Position numbers and translations under genes: made by a program. A stretch of DNA of 32,005 nucleotides from Candidatus Thorarchaeota archaeon (GTDB taxonomy: Archaea; Asgardarchaeota; Thorarchaeia; Thorarchaeales; Thorarchaeaceae), in NCBI GenBank assembly GCA_030612005.1, contig JAUWOU010000023.1, forward strand, positions 1 through 32,005, given 5' to 3'. The notes under the pieces were generated by a model that worked only from the letters and a program-made list of their open reading frames with translations, had not been told where the DNA came from and ran no database searches. Positions within the stretch are counted from its first letter, which is position 1, and each line of letters begins with the position of its first letter. Below are positions 7,606-15,497 of the stretch, piece after piece.

Positions 7606-8022
7606 TCATACAAGTTGACAAAGACCCGCAAAGTCTGAGTCGAATGACGCTAGGTATGCAATATTGTTTTTATCAAGAAAAGAGAGAATGCAACAATCTG
7701 TAAAACTTAGAGGTTTCTCAGGCCATTTGGCAAACTGCCTCCACTTCTCCCAAGCAATTTCAAGAATCATAGGAGTTGTGTATTCAAACTTAATGAACTC
7801 TGGAGTATGACAAAGGAGGTTGTATGCTTTGCTCACTATGCTTTTTCGATGGGTGTGAGTCCACAAGGTTGTCACAACTTCATCTAAAATGTAGTCGCTG
7901 GTAACTCTCATTCCAAACTTGGGATCTTTCAGTTCTATGAGTATCTCTTTCGCTCTAGAATGGTTCTTGTCGCGAGAATTAAGCAAAGCGATAATGATGT
8001 TGCTGTCTATGAATACAGTCAT
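7606..8022 (-). CDS. vapC: VapC-type PIN-domain toxin
   Basis: This 138-residue PIN ribonuclease has the four acidic positions visible: D6 (FIDSNIIIALLN), E48 (YILDEVVTTLW), D109 (SFTDCCILSFL) and D128 (SFDSDFAGL). VapC toxins cut tRNA or rRNA. The gene begins two bases after the stop of the antitoxin gene, so the two form an operon in antitoxin-toxin order. The target RNA cannot be read from the sequence. Confidence 0.9.
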   Translation of the reverse strand: MTVFIDSNIIIALLNSRDKNHSRAKEILIELKDPKFGMRVTSDYILDEVVTTLWTHTHRKSIVSKAYNLLCHTPEFIKFEYTTPMILEIAWEKWRQFAKWPEKPLSFTDCCILSFLDKNNIAYLASFDSDFAGLCQLV

Positions 8023-8024
8023 GT

Positions 8025-8312
8025 TCAGCTGCCACCATATAGTATCTCATCTACTTTGGATGAGAGGTCTTCGCTTCCTGGTCCTAGATCCTCAGCCAAG
8101 GAGAGGACCTTCTGGATGACATCATCGTCGAGAGGCTTTTCTTTGGATTGAATTTCCTTGACGATGAGATCGTAATTTTCAAGTCCCATCTTGAATACAA
8201 TCTCTAGAATCTCCTTCTTGGTAAGCCGCCTTCTTGTGTCAAGGTATAGACGCGCTTGGAGCTCTTCAAGATCATCCTTGAGGTCAAACTTAACTGTAGA
8301 CACTGGTAACAC
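8025..8312 (-). CDS. vapB: VapB-type antitoxin
   Basis: This 95-residue protein with a GTG start (a second GTG lies three codons in) lies directly before the PIN toxin. The first half (TVKFDLKDDLEELQARLYLDTRRRLTKKEILEIVFKMGL) reads like a ribbon-helix-helix or wHTH DNA-binding part. The second half is acidic and ends in DEILYGG, as expected for toxin-wrapping tails. The family is not certain, but the position and size fit an antitoxin. Autoregulation is suggested by the palindrome just upstream. Confidence 0.78.
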   Translation of the reverse strand: MLPVSTVKFDLKDDLEELQARLYLDTRRRLTKKEILEIVFKMGLENYDLIVKEIQSKEKPLDDDVIQKVLSLAEDLGPGSEDLSSKVDEILYGGS

Positions 8313-8343
8313 CCAGTTACTTAGTAACCAGCTAAGAATATAA
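8306..8343 (-). promoter_or_regulatory. Promoter and palindromic operator of vapBC
   Basis: A perfect 13-base palindrome, GTTACTTAGTAAC (8316-8328), with a further GGTAAC half-site next to the start codon, lies between the GTG start and a TATA-like TTTATATTC on the minus strand (about 8335-8343). TATA-to-start spacing is about 25 bases. An antitoxin bound here would block transcription. Confidence 0.55.
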
Positions 8344-8403
8344 ACTTGTAGAGTCTAGAGAACTTCAAGAATGATACTACTCAACTCATTCTGACAAAAC
8401 ATT

Positions 8404-8428
8404 GCTATACCCCAAGTCCATCTGACGG
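8404..8428 (-). repeat. Partial intergenic repeat, copy 4 (outer end only)
   Basis: CTATACCCCAAGTCCATCTG matches the right-hand end of the repeat at 11643-11662 almost base for base. The hairpin and CCCGTCA boxes are absent, so this is a fragment. It lies between vapB and the LLM gene. Confidence 0.5.
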
Positions 8429-8485
8429 TAAGTTATTTTACCAACCTCTGATATTATCAATAATTGAAGCTGGAGGAAGTAATCA

Positions 8486-9385
8486 ATGGTTCACAAACTT
8501 CGTTTTGGAGTAATCACAGTTCAGAATGTTTCATGGTCGGAATTGATTAAACGCTGGCGTTTCATCGAAAAAGCAGGGTTTGAGAGTATATGGGTTGCAG
8601 ATCACTTTGCGCCTCGGGGTTTGCCCTTTTTCGAAGCCTGGACCACTCTTTCAGGCATAGCGAGTCAGACTTCTAAGGTAAGATTTGGAGCTCTGGTTAC
8701 AGCGATGCCATGGCGTCATCCAGCTTGGTTAGCACGACAAGCACTTACTCTTGATCATCTCTCTAATGGGCGACTTGTAATCGGGCTTGGAGCAGGTGGA
8801 CCAGGAGCTAATGAACACGCGATGGTAGGTATTGAAGAATGGTCACGAGGAGAACGAGTTGCCCGTTTTGGTGAATATGTGGAGGTTGTGGATCAACTTC
8901 TTTGCAATCCTATAACGACATATCATGGAAAATACTATCAACTGGAAGAAGCCTCGATGTTGCCAGCTCCAGTCCAGAAACCTCGTCCACCCATTTTAAT
9001 TGGTGCAATGGGTAAAACAATGCTAAAACATGTCGCAAAGTTCGCGGATATATGGAACACTATAGGTGGTTTCGGTTCCTACGATGAAAGATTTGATGCT
9101 ATCAAGCAACAGTGTGAGCTGTTGGATAACTATTGCAAGGAAATTGGAAGGAATCCGGAGTCCATACGACGTTCATATCTCATCTTAGAACCAAAAGCAA
9201 TTAGCAGCATGGGAAAAATGGATGTATATGAAGACCCAGCAATGCTGACTGATGTGGTAAGGAGATGTAATACTTTGGGAATCAGTGAGATTATCATGGG
9301 CTATCCTTTCGTAGATGAACAGATTCCTGCTTTTGAGCGGATAGCTCAAGAGGTAGTTCCCGAGTTACGCGAACGCTACTCATAA
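8486..9385 (+). CDS. Luciferase-like (LLM), probably F420-dependent oxidoreductase
   Basis: This 299-residue TIM-barrel protein belongs to the bacterial luciferase-like superfamily. Marks are LRFGVITVQN at the N-terminus, GFESIWVADHF, VRFGALVTAMPWRHPAWLARQALTLDHLS, GRLVIGLGAGG and the PRPPILIGAMGKTMLKHVAKFADIWN segment, all in family order. Archaeal members commonly use coenzyme F420 (for example methylene-H4MPT reductase-like or hydride-transfer enzymes). The substrate is not readable. A strong GGAGG site precedes the start. A copy of the repeat follows about 15 bases after the stop. Confidence 0.9.
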   Translation: MVHKLRFGVITVQNVSWSELIKRWRFIEKAGFESIWVADHFAPRGLPFFEAWTTLSGIASQTSKVRFGALVTAMPWRHPAWLARQALTLDHLSNGRLVIGLGAGGPGANEHAMVGIEEWSRGERVARFGEYVEVVDQLLCNPITTYHGKYYQLEEASMLPAPVQKPRPPILIGAMGKTMLKHVAKFADIWNTIGGFGSYDERFDAIKQQCELLDNYCKEIGRNPESIRRSYLILEPKAISSMGKMDVYEDPAMLTDVVRRCNTLGISEIIMGYPFVDEQIPAFERIAQEVVPELRERYS

Positions 9386-9394
9386 CTATGCCAA

Positions 9395-9478
9395 AATAAA
9401 AGGGTGCTCAACAATGAGTAGGTAAAGGGTAATTCCCTGTTAATCCTATCCCGTCAGCCTATCCTTGATATCAATTAA
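9395..9478 (-). repeat. Intergenic hairpin repeat, short type, copy 5
   Basis: This copy is in the convergent gap between the LLM and MoaD-like genes. Read on the + strand: AAAAGGGTG, GCTCAACAA, a hairpin (AGGTAAAGGGTAATTCCCTGTTAATCCT), then ATCCCGTCAGCCTATCC and a variable end. On the minus strand it ends CACCCTTTTATTTT, a terminator-like tract just after the MoaD-like gene. Confidence 0.65.
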
Positions 9479-9502
9479 TAAGTTTCAACTACGATTGAGG
9501 GC

Positions 9503-9736
9503 TCAACCTTGTTGATTTAACTCTATTAAATCAAGGTCGTGAAGAACACTATCAGGATTTGCAGGAGTATAATTGATATAACAATCACCGACAATTTCCA
9601 GATTCAATCCTAATCGTCGCAATAAGTCATGAAACTGCTCTCCTTCGATATACTCGCATAGCATGATTGTATTGGCATTAGGAATGCTTTCCACGACTAA
9701 CTTCTTGAGGCCGCCGTAGAGTAAGACTTCAATCAT
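9503..9736 (-). CDS. MoaD/ThiS-like ubiquitin-fold protein without terminal GG
   Basis: This 77-residue protein has a beta-grasp pattern: IEVLLYGGLKKLV, then EYIEGEQFHDLLRRLGL, then VGDCYINYTPANPDSVLHDLDLIEL. It matches the MoaD/ThiS order of strand, helix and the late D-L-D-L-I-E-L strand. It ends in NQQG instead of GG, so it could not be adenylated in the usual way unless processed. It may be a non-carrier relative or a subunit. ThiI and LarE in the window also deal with sulfur, but they are 6 kb away and not in the same operon. Confidence 0.6.
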   Translation of the reverse strand: MIEVLLYGGLKKLVVESIPNANTIMLCEYIEGEQFHDLLRRLGLNLEIVGDCYINYTPANPDSVLHDLDLIELNQQG

Positions 9737-9783
9737 ATTGGGGACTCACATGTCAGAGCAAATAAACAATTTGTAAATTAAGA

Positions 9784-9912
9784 ATAAAAGGGTGGTCCAA
9801 CAAAAAAAACAGGTACTGGGAAAGTCCCCTGGTAACCTGATCCCGTCATAGGCCTGCACCTCTCTCTGTCCGAGGACAGAGCAAGCTGTCTTCACAATCT
9901 GAGATTGTGAAA
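9784..9912 (-). repeat. Intergenic structured repeat, long type, copy 6
   Basis: This is a full long-type copy in the divergent gap between the MoaD-like and radical SAM genes. On the + strand it has AAAAGGGTGG, GTCCAACAA, a hairpin around CAGGTACTGGGAAAGTCCCC, ATCCCGTCATAGGCCTGCACC, a perfect hairpin CTCTGTCCGAGGACAGAG (9864-9881), AAGCTG, and a final perfect inverted repeat TTCACAATCT/AGATTGTGAA (9891-9911). On the minus strand the order ends in CCACCCTTTTATTC, like an RNA with its own terminator. It may encode a small RNA or act as the leader of the MoaD-like gene. Confidence 0.7.
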
Positions 9913-10093
9913 ATGTTGTTTCCAAATCCTCCCTAAAAATCCTGCAAGCAACCACCACTACTTTGTATTCAACTGACTCACAACTCTTAATTTCCGGAAA
10001 ATTTACTTCGTGATATGGAAAAGATTTGGGTTAATTCTTGGTGGATTCTTTGTCAAAACGTATATACTAGCTCTCGTTGATTGTTTCAGTGTT

Positions 10094-11560
10094 ATGAATG
10101 AAATGAAGAGTTTCCTCATATTTCCTGCTCCGGATTCCATTAACCTGAGATATTCTACTCCAACATTCAGTCCTCCACTTGGTCTTCTCTATATCGCTTC
10201 TTCGTTACGCAAAGCTGGAGTCGAAGTCAGGTTTATTGACCAGATAGGAGAAAAGGTACCTGATGAAAGGCTATTGAAGAGAGTAGAAAGATACTCTCCT
10301 GAAGTTGTTGGTTTGTCAATGATGACATGGCAGGCGACAAAAGCTGCAAAACTAGCCGCCATGATAAAAGAGCGACTTCCTGAAACACATATCGTATTTG
10401 GAGGGGTGCATGCGTCACTCAACGTCGAACGTATGATGAGAAAGTACGTCCAAATCGATTCCACTATTGAAGGGGAAGGTGAGTTATCCATGGTCGAGCT
10501 TGTCAGAGCTCTAGAGCATGGGGATTCTATTCAGACAGTACCTGGAATCTATTATCGTGAGAACGGGAACGTGAAGAGAGGTGCCCCTAGAGAGCTCATA
10601 GCAGATCTAGATTCTTTGCCACCCCCTGCAATGGACTTAGTTAAGAAAGAATGGTATGGTCAAATAGAAGGACTGCAGTGGCCGGCCATGATGTCTATGG
10701 TGTCTTCAAGAGGTTGTCCTTGCTCATGTAATTTCTGTTGTTGCAGTCAATTCGCCGGTAGAAAGTGGCGCTTTAGGAGTCCTGAGAATGTAGTGGATGA
10801 AATCGAGGACTTATTAGCGGCGGGATTCAAGACCATTTTCTTTGCTGATGACTGTTTTACTTTGAATAAAAAGCGTATACTGCAAATTGGTGGACTGATA
10901 AAGAAACGCAGACTCGAATTCAGTTGGCTTTGTGAGGGAAGAGTGGACCAAATTGATTATCAGACAATTAGGTCAATGGTCACGAGTGGATGCAAGCTTA
11001 TCTATCTTGGATTAGAGAGTGCAAATCAAAGAATCCTAGATTATTACGGGAAGAGGATAACTCCTCAGATGGGGATACAGGCGGTAGAGACTTCTCGTAA
11101 GGCAGGCGTGGATATCATCCTTGGTACATTCATCATTGGAGCACCCGGTGAAACTAGAAGAGAAATGCAAAATACTCTCGACTTCACAATGAAACTTAAT
11201 ATTGATTTTCCTCAAATCAATATATTGGGAGCAATGCCGGGGACTGAACTCTGGGATCAGCTTGTGAGTCAACAGTATATAGATCCCGATGTGTATTGGG
11301 AAACAGGGGTTCTCGTTCCAGATATATATCCCAATTCGGTGAAGACCGCCATTCTGGAAAGAAAGATTACAAAAGTCTATGAGAAGTTTATTCGTAGAAA
11401 AAAATACCTCTTGAAACAGCTACTTCTGACTCTAAAGAGCCCGTATAGAATGGGGCTTTTCTTGAGAAACGTAAGTCAGGCAGGCGCGGTTATGGACTAT
11501 GTTCAAGGAGAGTCTAGTGGAGAAGAATACAAACACAAGAGTATTGCAAGTGAGAAATAG
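10094..11560 (+). CDS. B12-binding radical SAM enzyme
   Basis: This 488-residue protein counts from the ATG at 10094. A longer reading from 10010 adds 28 hydrophobic residues and is less likely, since the family begins close to the FLIFPAPDS strand. The N-terminal ~150 residues are a cobalamin-binding-like Rossmann domain (PPLGLLYIASSLRKAGVEVRFID, then GGVHASL and EGEGELSMVEL). The radical SAM CxxxCxxC is RGCPCSCNFC (C208, C212, C215). FRSPENVVDEIEDLL, FFADDCFTLN, YLGLESANQRIL and GAPGETREEM-like segments follow. Such enzymes methylate or rearrange lipids and natural products; the substrate is unknown. The C-terminal ~80 residues are basic and helical. Confidence 0.88.
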   Translation: MNEMKSFLIFPAPDSINLRYSTPTFSPPLGLLYIASSLRKAGVEVRFIDQIGEKVPDERLLKRVERYSPEVVGLSMMTWQATKAAKLAAMIKERLPETHIVFGGVHASLNVERMMRKYVQIDSTIEGEGELSMVELVRALEHGDSIQTVPGIYYRENGNVKRGAPRELIADLDSLPPPAMDLVKKEWYGQIEGLQWPAMMSMVSSRGCPCSCNFCCCSQFAGRKWRFRSPENVVDEIEDLLAAGFKTIFFADDCFTLNKKRILQIGGLIKKRRLEFSWLCEGRVDQIDYQTIRSMVTSGCKLIYLGLESANQRILDYYGKRITPQMGIQAVETSRKAGVDIILGTFIIGAPGETRREMQNTLDFTMKLNIDFPQINILGAMPGTELWDQLVSQQYIDPDVYWETGVLVPDIYPNSVKTAILERKITKVYEKFIRRKKYLLKQLLLTLKSPYRMGLFLRNVSQAGAVMDYVQGESSGEEYKHKSIASEK

Positions 11561-11587
11561 TGCCCGGAAAGAAGAAATCCACCAACT

Positions 11588-11666
11588 GGCTCAACATAAT
11601 ACAGGTACTGGGAAAGTTCCCTGGTAACCTGACCCCGTCAGCCTATACCCCAAGTCCACCTGAGAT
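11588..11666 (-). repeat. Intergenic hairpin repeat, short type, copy 7 (best example)
   Basis: This copy is in the convergent gap after the radical SAM gene. On the + strand it has GGCTCAACA, an imperfect hairpin with CAGGT/ACCTG ends and a GGGA-AAGT-TCCC tip (11602-11631), a small hairpin CTGACCCCGTCAG (11630-11642), then CCTATACCCCAAGTCCACC. The hairpin differs from copies 6 and 12 at only a few positions. It lies 12 bases after the end of the minus-strand GAF-like gene, so it would be in its 3' UTR. Confidence 0.7.
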
Positions 11667-11677
11667 GGAATTTTGCA

Positions 11678-12184
11678 TTATTCACTTAATTCTACTAATC
11701 GCTTCCTAATGATCTTGCCCATTGCTTGAACATAGCGAACCTGATCTCTTTCTAGAAGCATTGTCTCTGAGGATGGTTTTGTACTCTCGATAACATATAC
11801 AAAATCTAAGGTATTACTTTCAGAATCGTGTATTGGGTGAAACAATGCTGTCTGTATATTTTCCTTAGCAATCCATAAGGTGTATCTCCTATCTAGTTGG
11901 TCTCTTTTGGTCCACTCTACCGGAGATAAGAGAGATGGAACTTCCAGCAAAGTGACCTCATTGTTTCGACATTGACTATCAATAGTCCCATCTCGGACCC
12001 AATAACAACTCATGTATTCAGATTCATCAAGATTGTACGAAAATTTTATCCGTAATTCATCAGATTCAGATAAGAATAACAGATACGATCTATAGCCATC
12101 ATAGTGTCCATTATATAATCCATTCAATGCCGCTTTCAAGATAGTGGATACATATTGCCTCTCAGAAGCATCTGGGGCGGACAT
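11678..12184 (-). CDS. Possible GAF-like domain protein
   Basis: This 168-residue protein is in one transcript with the next gene upstream (gap of 17 bases). The ending, FVYVIESTKPSSETMLLERDQVRYVQAMGKIIRKRLVEL, resembles the last strand and helix of GAF domains, and the middle (TLWIAKENIQTALFHPIHDSESNTLDFVYVIE) the preceding strands. No ligand-binding motif is clear. The family call is tentative; a signal-sensing role would be only a guess. Confidence 0.5.
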   Translation of the reverse strand: MSAPDASERQYVSTILKAALNGLYNGHYDGYRSYLLFLSESDELRIKFSYNLDESEYMSCYWVRDGTIDSQCRNNEVTLLEVPSLLSPVEWTKRDQLDRRYTLWIAKENIQTALFHPIHDSESNTLDFVYVIESTKPSSETMLLERDQVRYVQAMGKIIRKRLVELSE

Positions 12185-12201
12185 TAATCACACCACGAAA
12201 T

Positions 12202-12861
12202 CTAAACACTCATTGACTCTAAGGCTTTTTCTGCCTTTTCGAGCATTTTTTCTGCTTCTATTTCACGTTGCTCAGGGGATGTTTGATCAACGAGGACACC
12301 TTCATATCGACGATACCACTCAGCATGTTTTAATTTTGAAGTGTGTCTTGTTTCGTGTTTGTTTTCTCGCACTTTATATTCCCCCTGAATCATTTTGATA
12401 TCTTCAAGTTTAGCTCCTCTATCGTTTAGTAACGTGGGCTTATAAAAACCGATACGCTCTCGGATAAACCTTGCCATTCGTCCAATAGGACTCTGCATTA
12501 CAGTGTTAGGGATACTTCCAGAGATTCTGTATACTGCTTCGTCAAAAGCTCTCAACATTCGAAGTGAGTCAAAGGTTATCGATAGGACATTAAAACCCAA
12601 TTCTCGAACATTTGTGGGTTCTCCCCAAGTTGGACCCACACGTTGTATGTAAATTCGACCAGTTATTCTATCGAGGCCAGATACACATACATAACCACTA
12701 ATCTTACTATCAGAATCAATTACACAAACTGGACTACTTGATGGACCTGGGAGTTCAACTAGTATTTCTCCATGAAATCTTGGCTTTTGATGAACTCCTA
12801 CATCACCAATTTTGATGAATCCAGAGATAGGACCTGTAGAATCCTCAACCACACTATGCAA
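12202..12861 (-). CDS. Unknown protein, 219 residues
   Basis: I do not recognise this protein. The N-terminal ~130 residues are beta-rich (GPISGFIKIGDVGV, HGEILVELPG, GRIYIQRVGPTW), and the C-terminal third is charged and helical, ending in a likely coiled coil (EREIEAEKMLEKAEKALE-like). No membrane segment is seen. It shares a transcript with the GAF-like gene downstream. Its start at 12861 lies 20 bases from the divergent gene at 12882, so the promoters must overlap. Confidence 0.6.
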   Translation of the reverse strand: MHSVVEDSTGPISGFIKIGDVGVHQKPRFHGEILVELPGPSSSPVCVIDSDSKISGYVCVSGLDRITGRIYIQRVGPTWGEPTNVRELGFNVLSITFDSLRMLRAFDEAVYRISGSIPNTVMQSPIGRMARFIRERIGFYKPTLLNDRGAKLEDIKMIQGEYKVRENKHETRHTSKLKHAEWYRRYEGVLVDQTSPEQREIEAEKMLEKAEKALESMSV

Positions 12862-12932
12862 ATATTTCGCCCTAAAAGGAGATGTTTAAGAGACACATAA
12901 GTCTTTTGAGCATTTGCACCATATACTATATG

Positions 12933-13433
12933 GGTACGATGCAGGAAGGAATTATTGATATATATGTGCCATTCATTGTCTTAGCTCTCACAGCATTATT
13001 TACCTTCATCTCTGCTTATTATGCATATAAAAGCAGAAAGTATGCAACGCAGATTACAAATGCTGTAACACTCTTACGTTGTGTTGGAGAGGTCATCGCA
13101 GCGGTACATGGTGGACGTGGATGTCTTTGGGATATCCAACATACTTCAAGGATAAAGAATTCAGAAAGATGGTTGGATGCTATGCAAAATAAACGTGTTC
13201 AAGCTAGTATTCTGATTGCTAAAGCTGGATTGTGTAAGCATCTAGCCAATGATGTTCTTTCTTTGGGTGAAGCTCTGTTCAAACTAGATAACAATCTTGA
13301 TACTTCATTTGATGAAGATGGACATGCTGAATTCTTTATAACCTCAGATCGTATTTTGGATGATTTGAAAAAATTACAAAAAATCCTTTCAGACATATCT
13401 GAAGGAGAGCTCAAAGTTAGGATAGTCCAGTGA
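12933..13433 (+). CDS. Small membrane-anchored coiled-coil protein, unknown
   Basis: This protein has about 166 residues if it starts at the ATG at 12933; the open frame extends upstream to 12882. One clear membrane segment (IYVPFIVLALTALFTFISAYYAY) is followed by a cytoplasmic helical part of about 130 residues with regular hydrophobic spacing, ending DDLKKLQKILSDISEG. The positive residues after the segment (KSRK) suggest the C-terminus is inside. No family was recognised. Confidence 0.6.
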   Translation, partial: GTMQEGIIDIYVPFIVLALTALFTFISAYYAYKSRKYATQITNAVTLLRCVGEVIAAVHGGRGCLWDIQHTSRIKNSERWLDAMQNKRVQASILIAKAGLCKHLANDVLSLGEALFKLDNNLDTSFDEDGHAEFFITSDRILDDLKKLQKILSDISEGELKVRIVQ

Positions 13434-13752
13434 GCAATTATTGCCTTATGATTTTCATACTCTCTTATTTCTTTCAAGAAATAACTGAATTGAACATATA
13501 TTTCTACTAGTCATGGATAATTGGATAATCAATCAGAATCTACTGAAATCCTACTTTGTAGTTATCCAGATGTACAACATAAAATGAAAGGGTGCTTCAA
13601 TAAAGAAATCAGATGATGCTAGTATTCTGAAAATTTGTTTGGTCTATACTATCGGTGAAGTAGAAGTGCAATGCAAAGAGTGTAGATGGAAAGAGCGTAA
13701 GTAGAAGAATGATAGACATTGCTTTTCGACGAGTTAGATTCATTAGATTCCA
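13434..13752. other. 319-base gap: terminator hairpin and repeat remnant
   Basis: A perfect inverted repeat TTATTTCTT-TC-AAGAAATAA at 13465-13484 is a likely terminator for the gene before it. At 13576-13592 AAATGAAAGGGTGCTTCAA recalls the AAAAGGGTGCTCAA end of the intergenic repeat, but the hairpin and CCCGTCA boxes are missing. Nothing else is recognised. Confidence 0.45.
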
Positions 13753-14709
13753 TTGCATATATTTAAGCTTGAGGTGAGTTTCGTATTGAAAGATGACAAT
13801 AAGACTGAAGTTAAGGGCATGTTGATTCAGTATGTACCTTTAGCTGATCATCATGATCCATACCTAGATGAGTTTACTTATGGCGAGGTTAAGACACGAG
13901 CACGAAGAATTAAAGAAACAATGCAGAAAGGAAACTATGTATTTTTCCACACATCTATCAAGGGACAGAGGTACATCACAGCGTACTATGTGGTCGATAG
14001 AATACTTGACACTGAAGACGCGATAGAGATTGATGCAATTATGTTGAAGTACAGAAACCCACACCTACATCAATCTCCGAGTGATAATGATATTGTAGTA
14101 TTTGGAGATACAGTACTTTCAAAGAAATTGGAAAGACCCTTACCTTTCACCAGGAAGATTGCGGAGAGGCTTTCAATTGGCATCCCATTTCGTGACGATA
14201 AGACAGACAACCAAAATATTAGCTCAGCAACCAGAGAACACAGAGAGATTAATTCAGATGATGTAAGACTCCTCTTGAAGGAAGTTGCAGCATTTGAAGA
14301 ACAGGGATTCGATCCAAATGCAGTACTATCAACCGATGAGGTTCTTGAAATCAGAGAGATCGACCTTGAGAATCTTCTCACACAGAATCATGAATGCATT
14401 GAGGAAGGCCTTACACTAATAGATCGACAAGTGGACCTAAGTGAAGGCAGGCTTGATATCCTTCTAGAGAATCAAGGAGGCGGAGTAACTATTGTAGAAA
14501 TCAAGCTAAATGAAATTGGACGTAGGGCTGTAGATCAATTGAAAAGATACATGCGACAAGTCCGCAGAGACATGAAGCGAGATGTCAAAGGGATAATTAT
14601 CTGTAAAGGTGTAATGCCTACGTTTGAAGCACAAATACGAAGTACAACCAACATTGAAATCTATCATTATGGTTGGCAACTTAAGGTGTACAAAAGAGAA
14701 GAGATCTAA
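13753..14709 (+). CDS. NucS/DUF91-type nuclease with N-terminal PUA/EVE-like part
   Basis: This is a 318-residue protein from a TTG; the ATG at 13819, with an AAGGG site, is an alternative. The last ~110 residues are a PD-(D/E)XK nuclease of the NucS/DUF91 type: D235 (GRLDILLEN), E249-x-K251 (IVEIKLNE) and Q262 (AVDQLKRYM), then VKGIIICKG. NucS/EndoMS cuts mismatched DNA in archaea and actinobacteria. The N-terminal ~110 residues (GNYVFFHTSIKGQRYITAYYVVDRI) differ from the usual NucS N-domain and look like a PUA/EVE-type modified-base reader; that is inference. It could be a repair or a modification-dependent defence nuclease. Confidence 0.78.
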   Translation: MHIFKLEVSFVLKDDNKTEVKGMLIQYVPLADHHDPYLDEFTYGEVKTRARRIKETMQKGNYVFFHTSIKGQRYITAYYVVDRILDTEDAIEIDAIMLKYRNPHLHQSPSDNDIVVFGDTVLSKKLERPLPFTRKIAERLSIGIPFRDDKTDNQNISSATREHREINSDDVRLLLKEVAAFEEQGFDPNAVLSTDEVLEIREIDLENLLTQNHECIEEGLTLIDRQVDLSEGRLDILLENQGGGVTIVEIKLNEIGRRAVDQLKRYMRQVRRDMKRDVKGIIICKGVMPTFEAQIRSTTNIEIYHYGWQLKVYKREEI

Positions 14710-14762
14710 GAACTAGATTGTTTGACAATGGCTTGTTCTAAATATCATATATCAACAAATAA

Positions 14763-14908
14763 GGAAAGGGTGGCGCATCAGTGCGAGGAAGGGCATTCCT
14801 CTGTGCATCGGACAACCTGACGATTGCACCGCGTTTCCCATCGTTAGCCTGCACCTCTCTCGCAATCCCGAAGGACTGTGAAACAAGCTGACTTCACAAT
14901 CTGATCGA
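14763..14908 (-). repeat. Intergenic structured repeat, long type, copy 8 (variant stems)
   Basis: This copy has the same order as copies 6 and 12 but with replaced stems. The first hairpin is different in sequence (GAGGAA/TTCCTC). The small CTGAC/GTCAG stem is extended to CTGACGAT/ATCGTTAG, an 8-pair helix with one G-U. The hairpin CGCAATCC-CGAA-GGACTGTG (14861-14880) and the AAGCTGACTTCACAATCTGAT end are conserved. Paired changes of this kind support a folded RNA. On the minus strand it ends CCACCCTTTCC. Confidence 0.7.
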
Positions 14909-14995
14909 TAGTATTCCATTCGTAATTTCCTTTGATAGTAATGTCAGACAATAACTTTAATAACTATTTTAGTACTACTACTACTAGTGAAATAA

Positions 14996-15376
14996 ATGTT
15001 TAAGTATTACTTTGATTCTCGAACTACTCCATTCAAGACACCAACCAACAGGGACATCAACGAAGCAGAGCACATACTCAGGTCTATGGTAAAGGAGGGT
15101 CAAGTCACAATGATTGAAACTGGAGATTGGAATCATGAACAGCGATTCGAAGCATATCTAGATGTCATTGTCGTTGCGGTCAAGAAAAAGTCTGCTGTCC
15201 GAAAAATATATGGTACTAACCGGTATCCAGCAGTGAGTTTCGGAAAGGGAGTCCCCTCTCTAATCATCTATGACGATTCTACAGGACACTCTACAGATGC
15301 TTATCCTAGAATGGTTAATGGACAAGTTGTGACAATAAAGGAATACTTAGGAAACCTGAAAGAAACTGTTCTCTAG
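14996..15376 (+). CDS. Unknown 126-residue protein
   Basis: I do not recognise this protein. It is mixed alpha/beta with a possible ligand- or nuclease-like core (FEAYLDVIVVAVKKKSAVRK, then PSLIIYDDSTGHSTDAYPR), ending in a helix. No membrane segment or signal peptide is seen. The region before the start is AT-rich with a TTTAATAAC box and a TAC-repeat palindrome; the transcript may be nearly leaderless. Repeat copies lie on both sides (14763-14908 and 15417-15482), so it sits alone between two of them. Confidence 0.6.
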   Translation: MFKYYFDSRTTPFKTPTNRDINEAEHILRSMVKEGQVTMIETGDWNHEQRFEAYLDVIVVAVKKKSAVRKIYGTNRYPAVSFGKGVPSLIIYDDSTGHSTDAYPRMVNGQVVTIKEYLGNLKETVL

Positions 15377-15416
15377 CCCGAATAAATAGAATGTAGTTGC
15401 TCGAATCAATCTAATG

Positions 15417-15482
15417 TAAAAGGAAAGGGCAATTCCCTGATAATCCAATCTCGTCAGCCTATACTCCAAGTCCATTTAAGAT
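15417..15482 (-). repeat. Intergenic hairpin repeat, short type, copy 9
   Basis: On the + strand: AAAAGGAAAGGGCAATTCCCTG (hairpin GGGcaatTCCC), AATCCAATCTCGTCAGCC, and TATACTCCAAGTCCATTTAAG. The last part matches copies 4 and 7. It lies 15 bases after the end of the minus-strand Mrr-like gene. Confidence 0.65.
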
Positions 15483-15497
15483 TGGGATTAAAAAGAG

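Noticed and set aside
9746-9958. 70-residue minus-strand open frame
   Set aside because: It lies wholly within the long-type repeat; the reading follows the repeat hairpins and has no homologue-like features.
9395-15482. Integron attC sites as an explanation of the repeats
   Set aside because: Several copies contain a RYYYAAC-like box (GCTCAAC, GTCCAAC), but no copy has a matching GTTRRRY at the other end, genes face both ways, and no integrase gene is seen.
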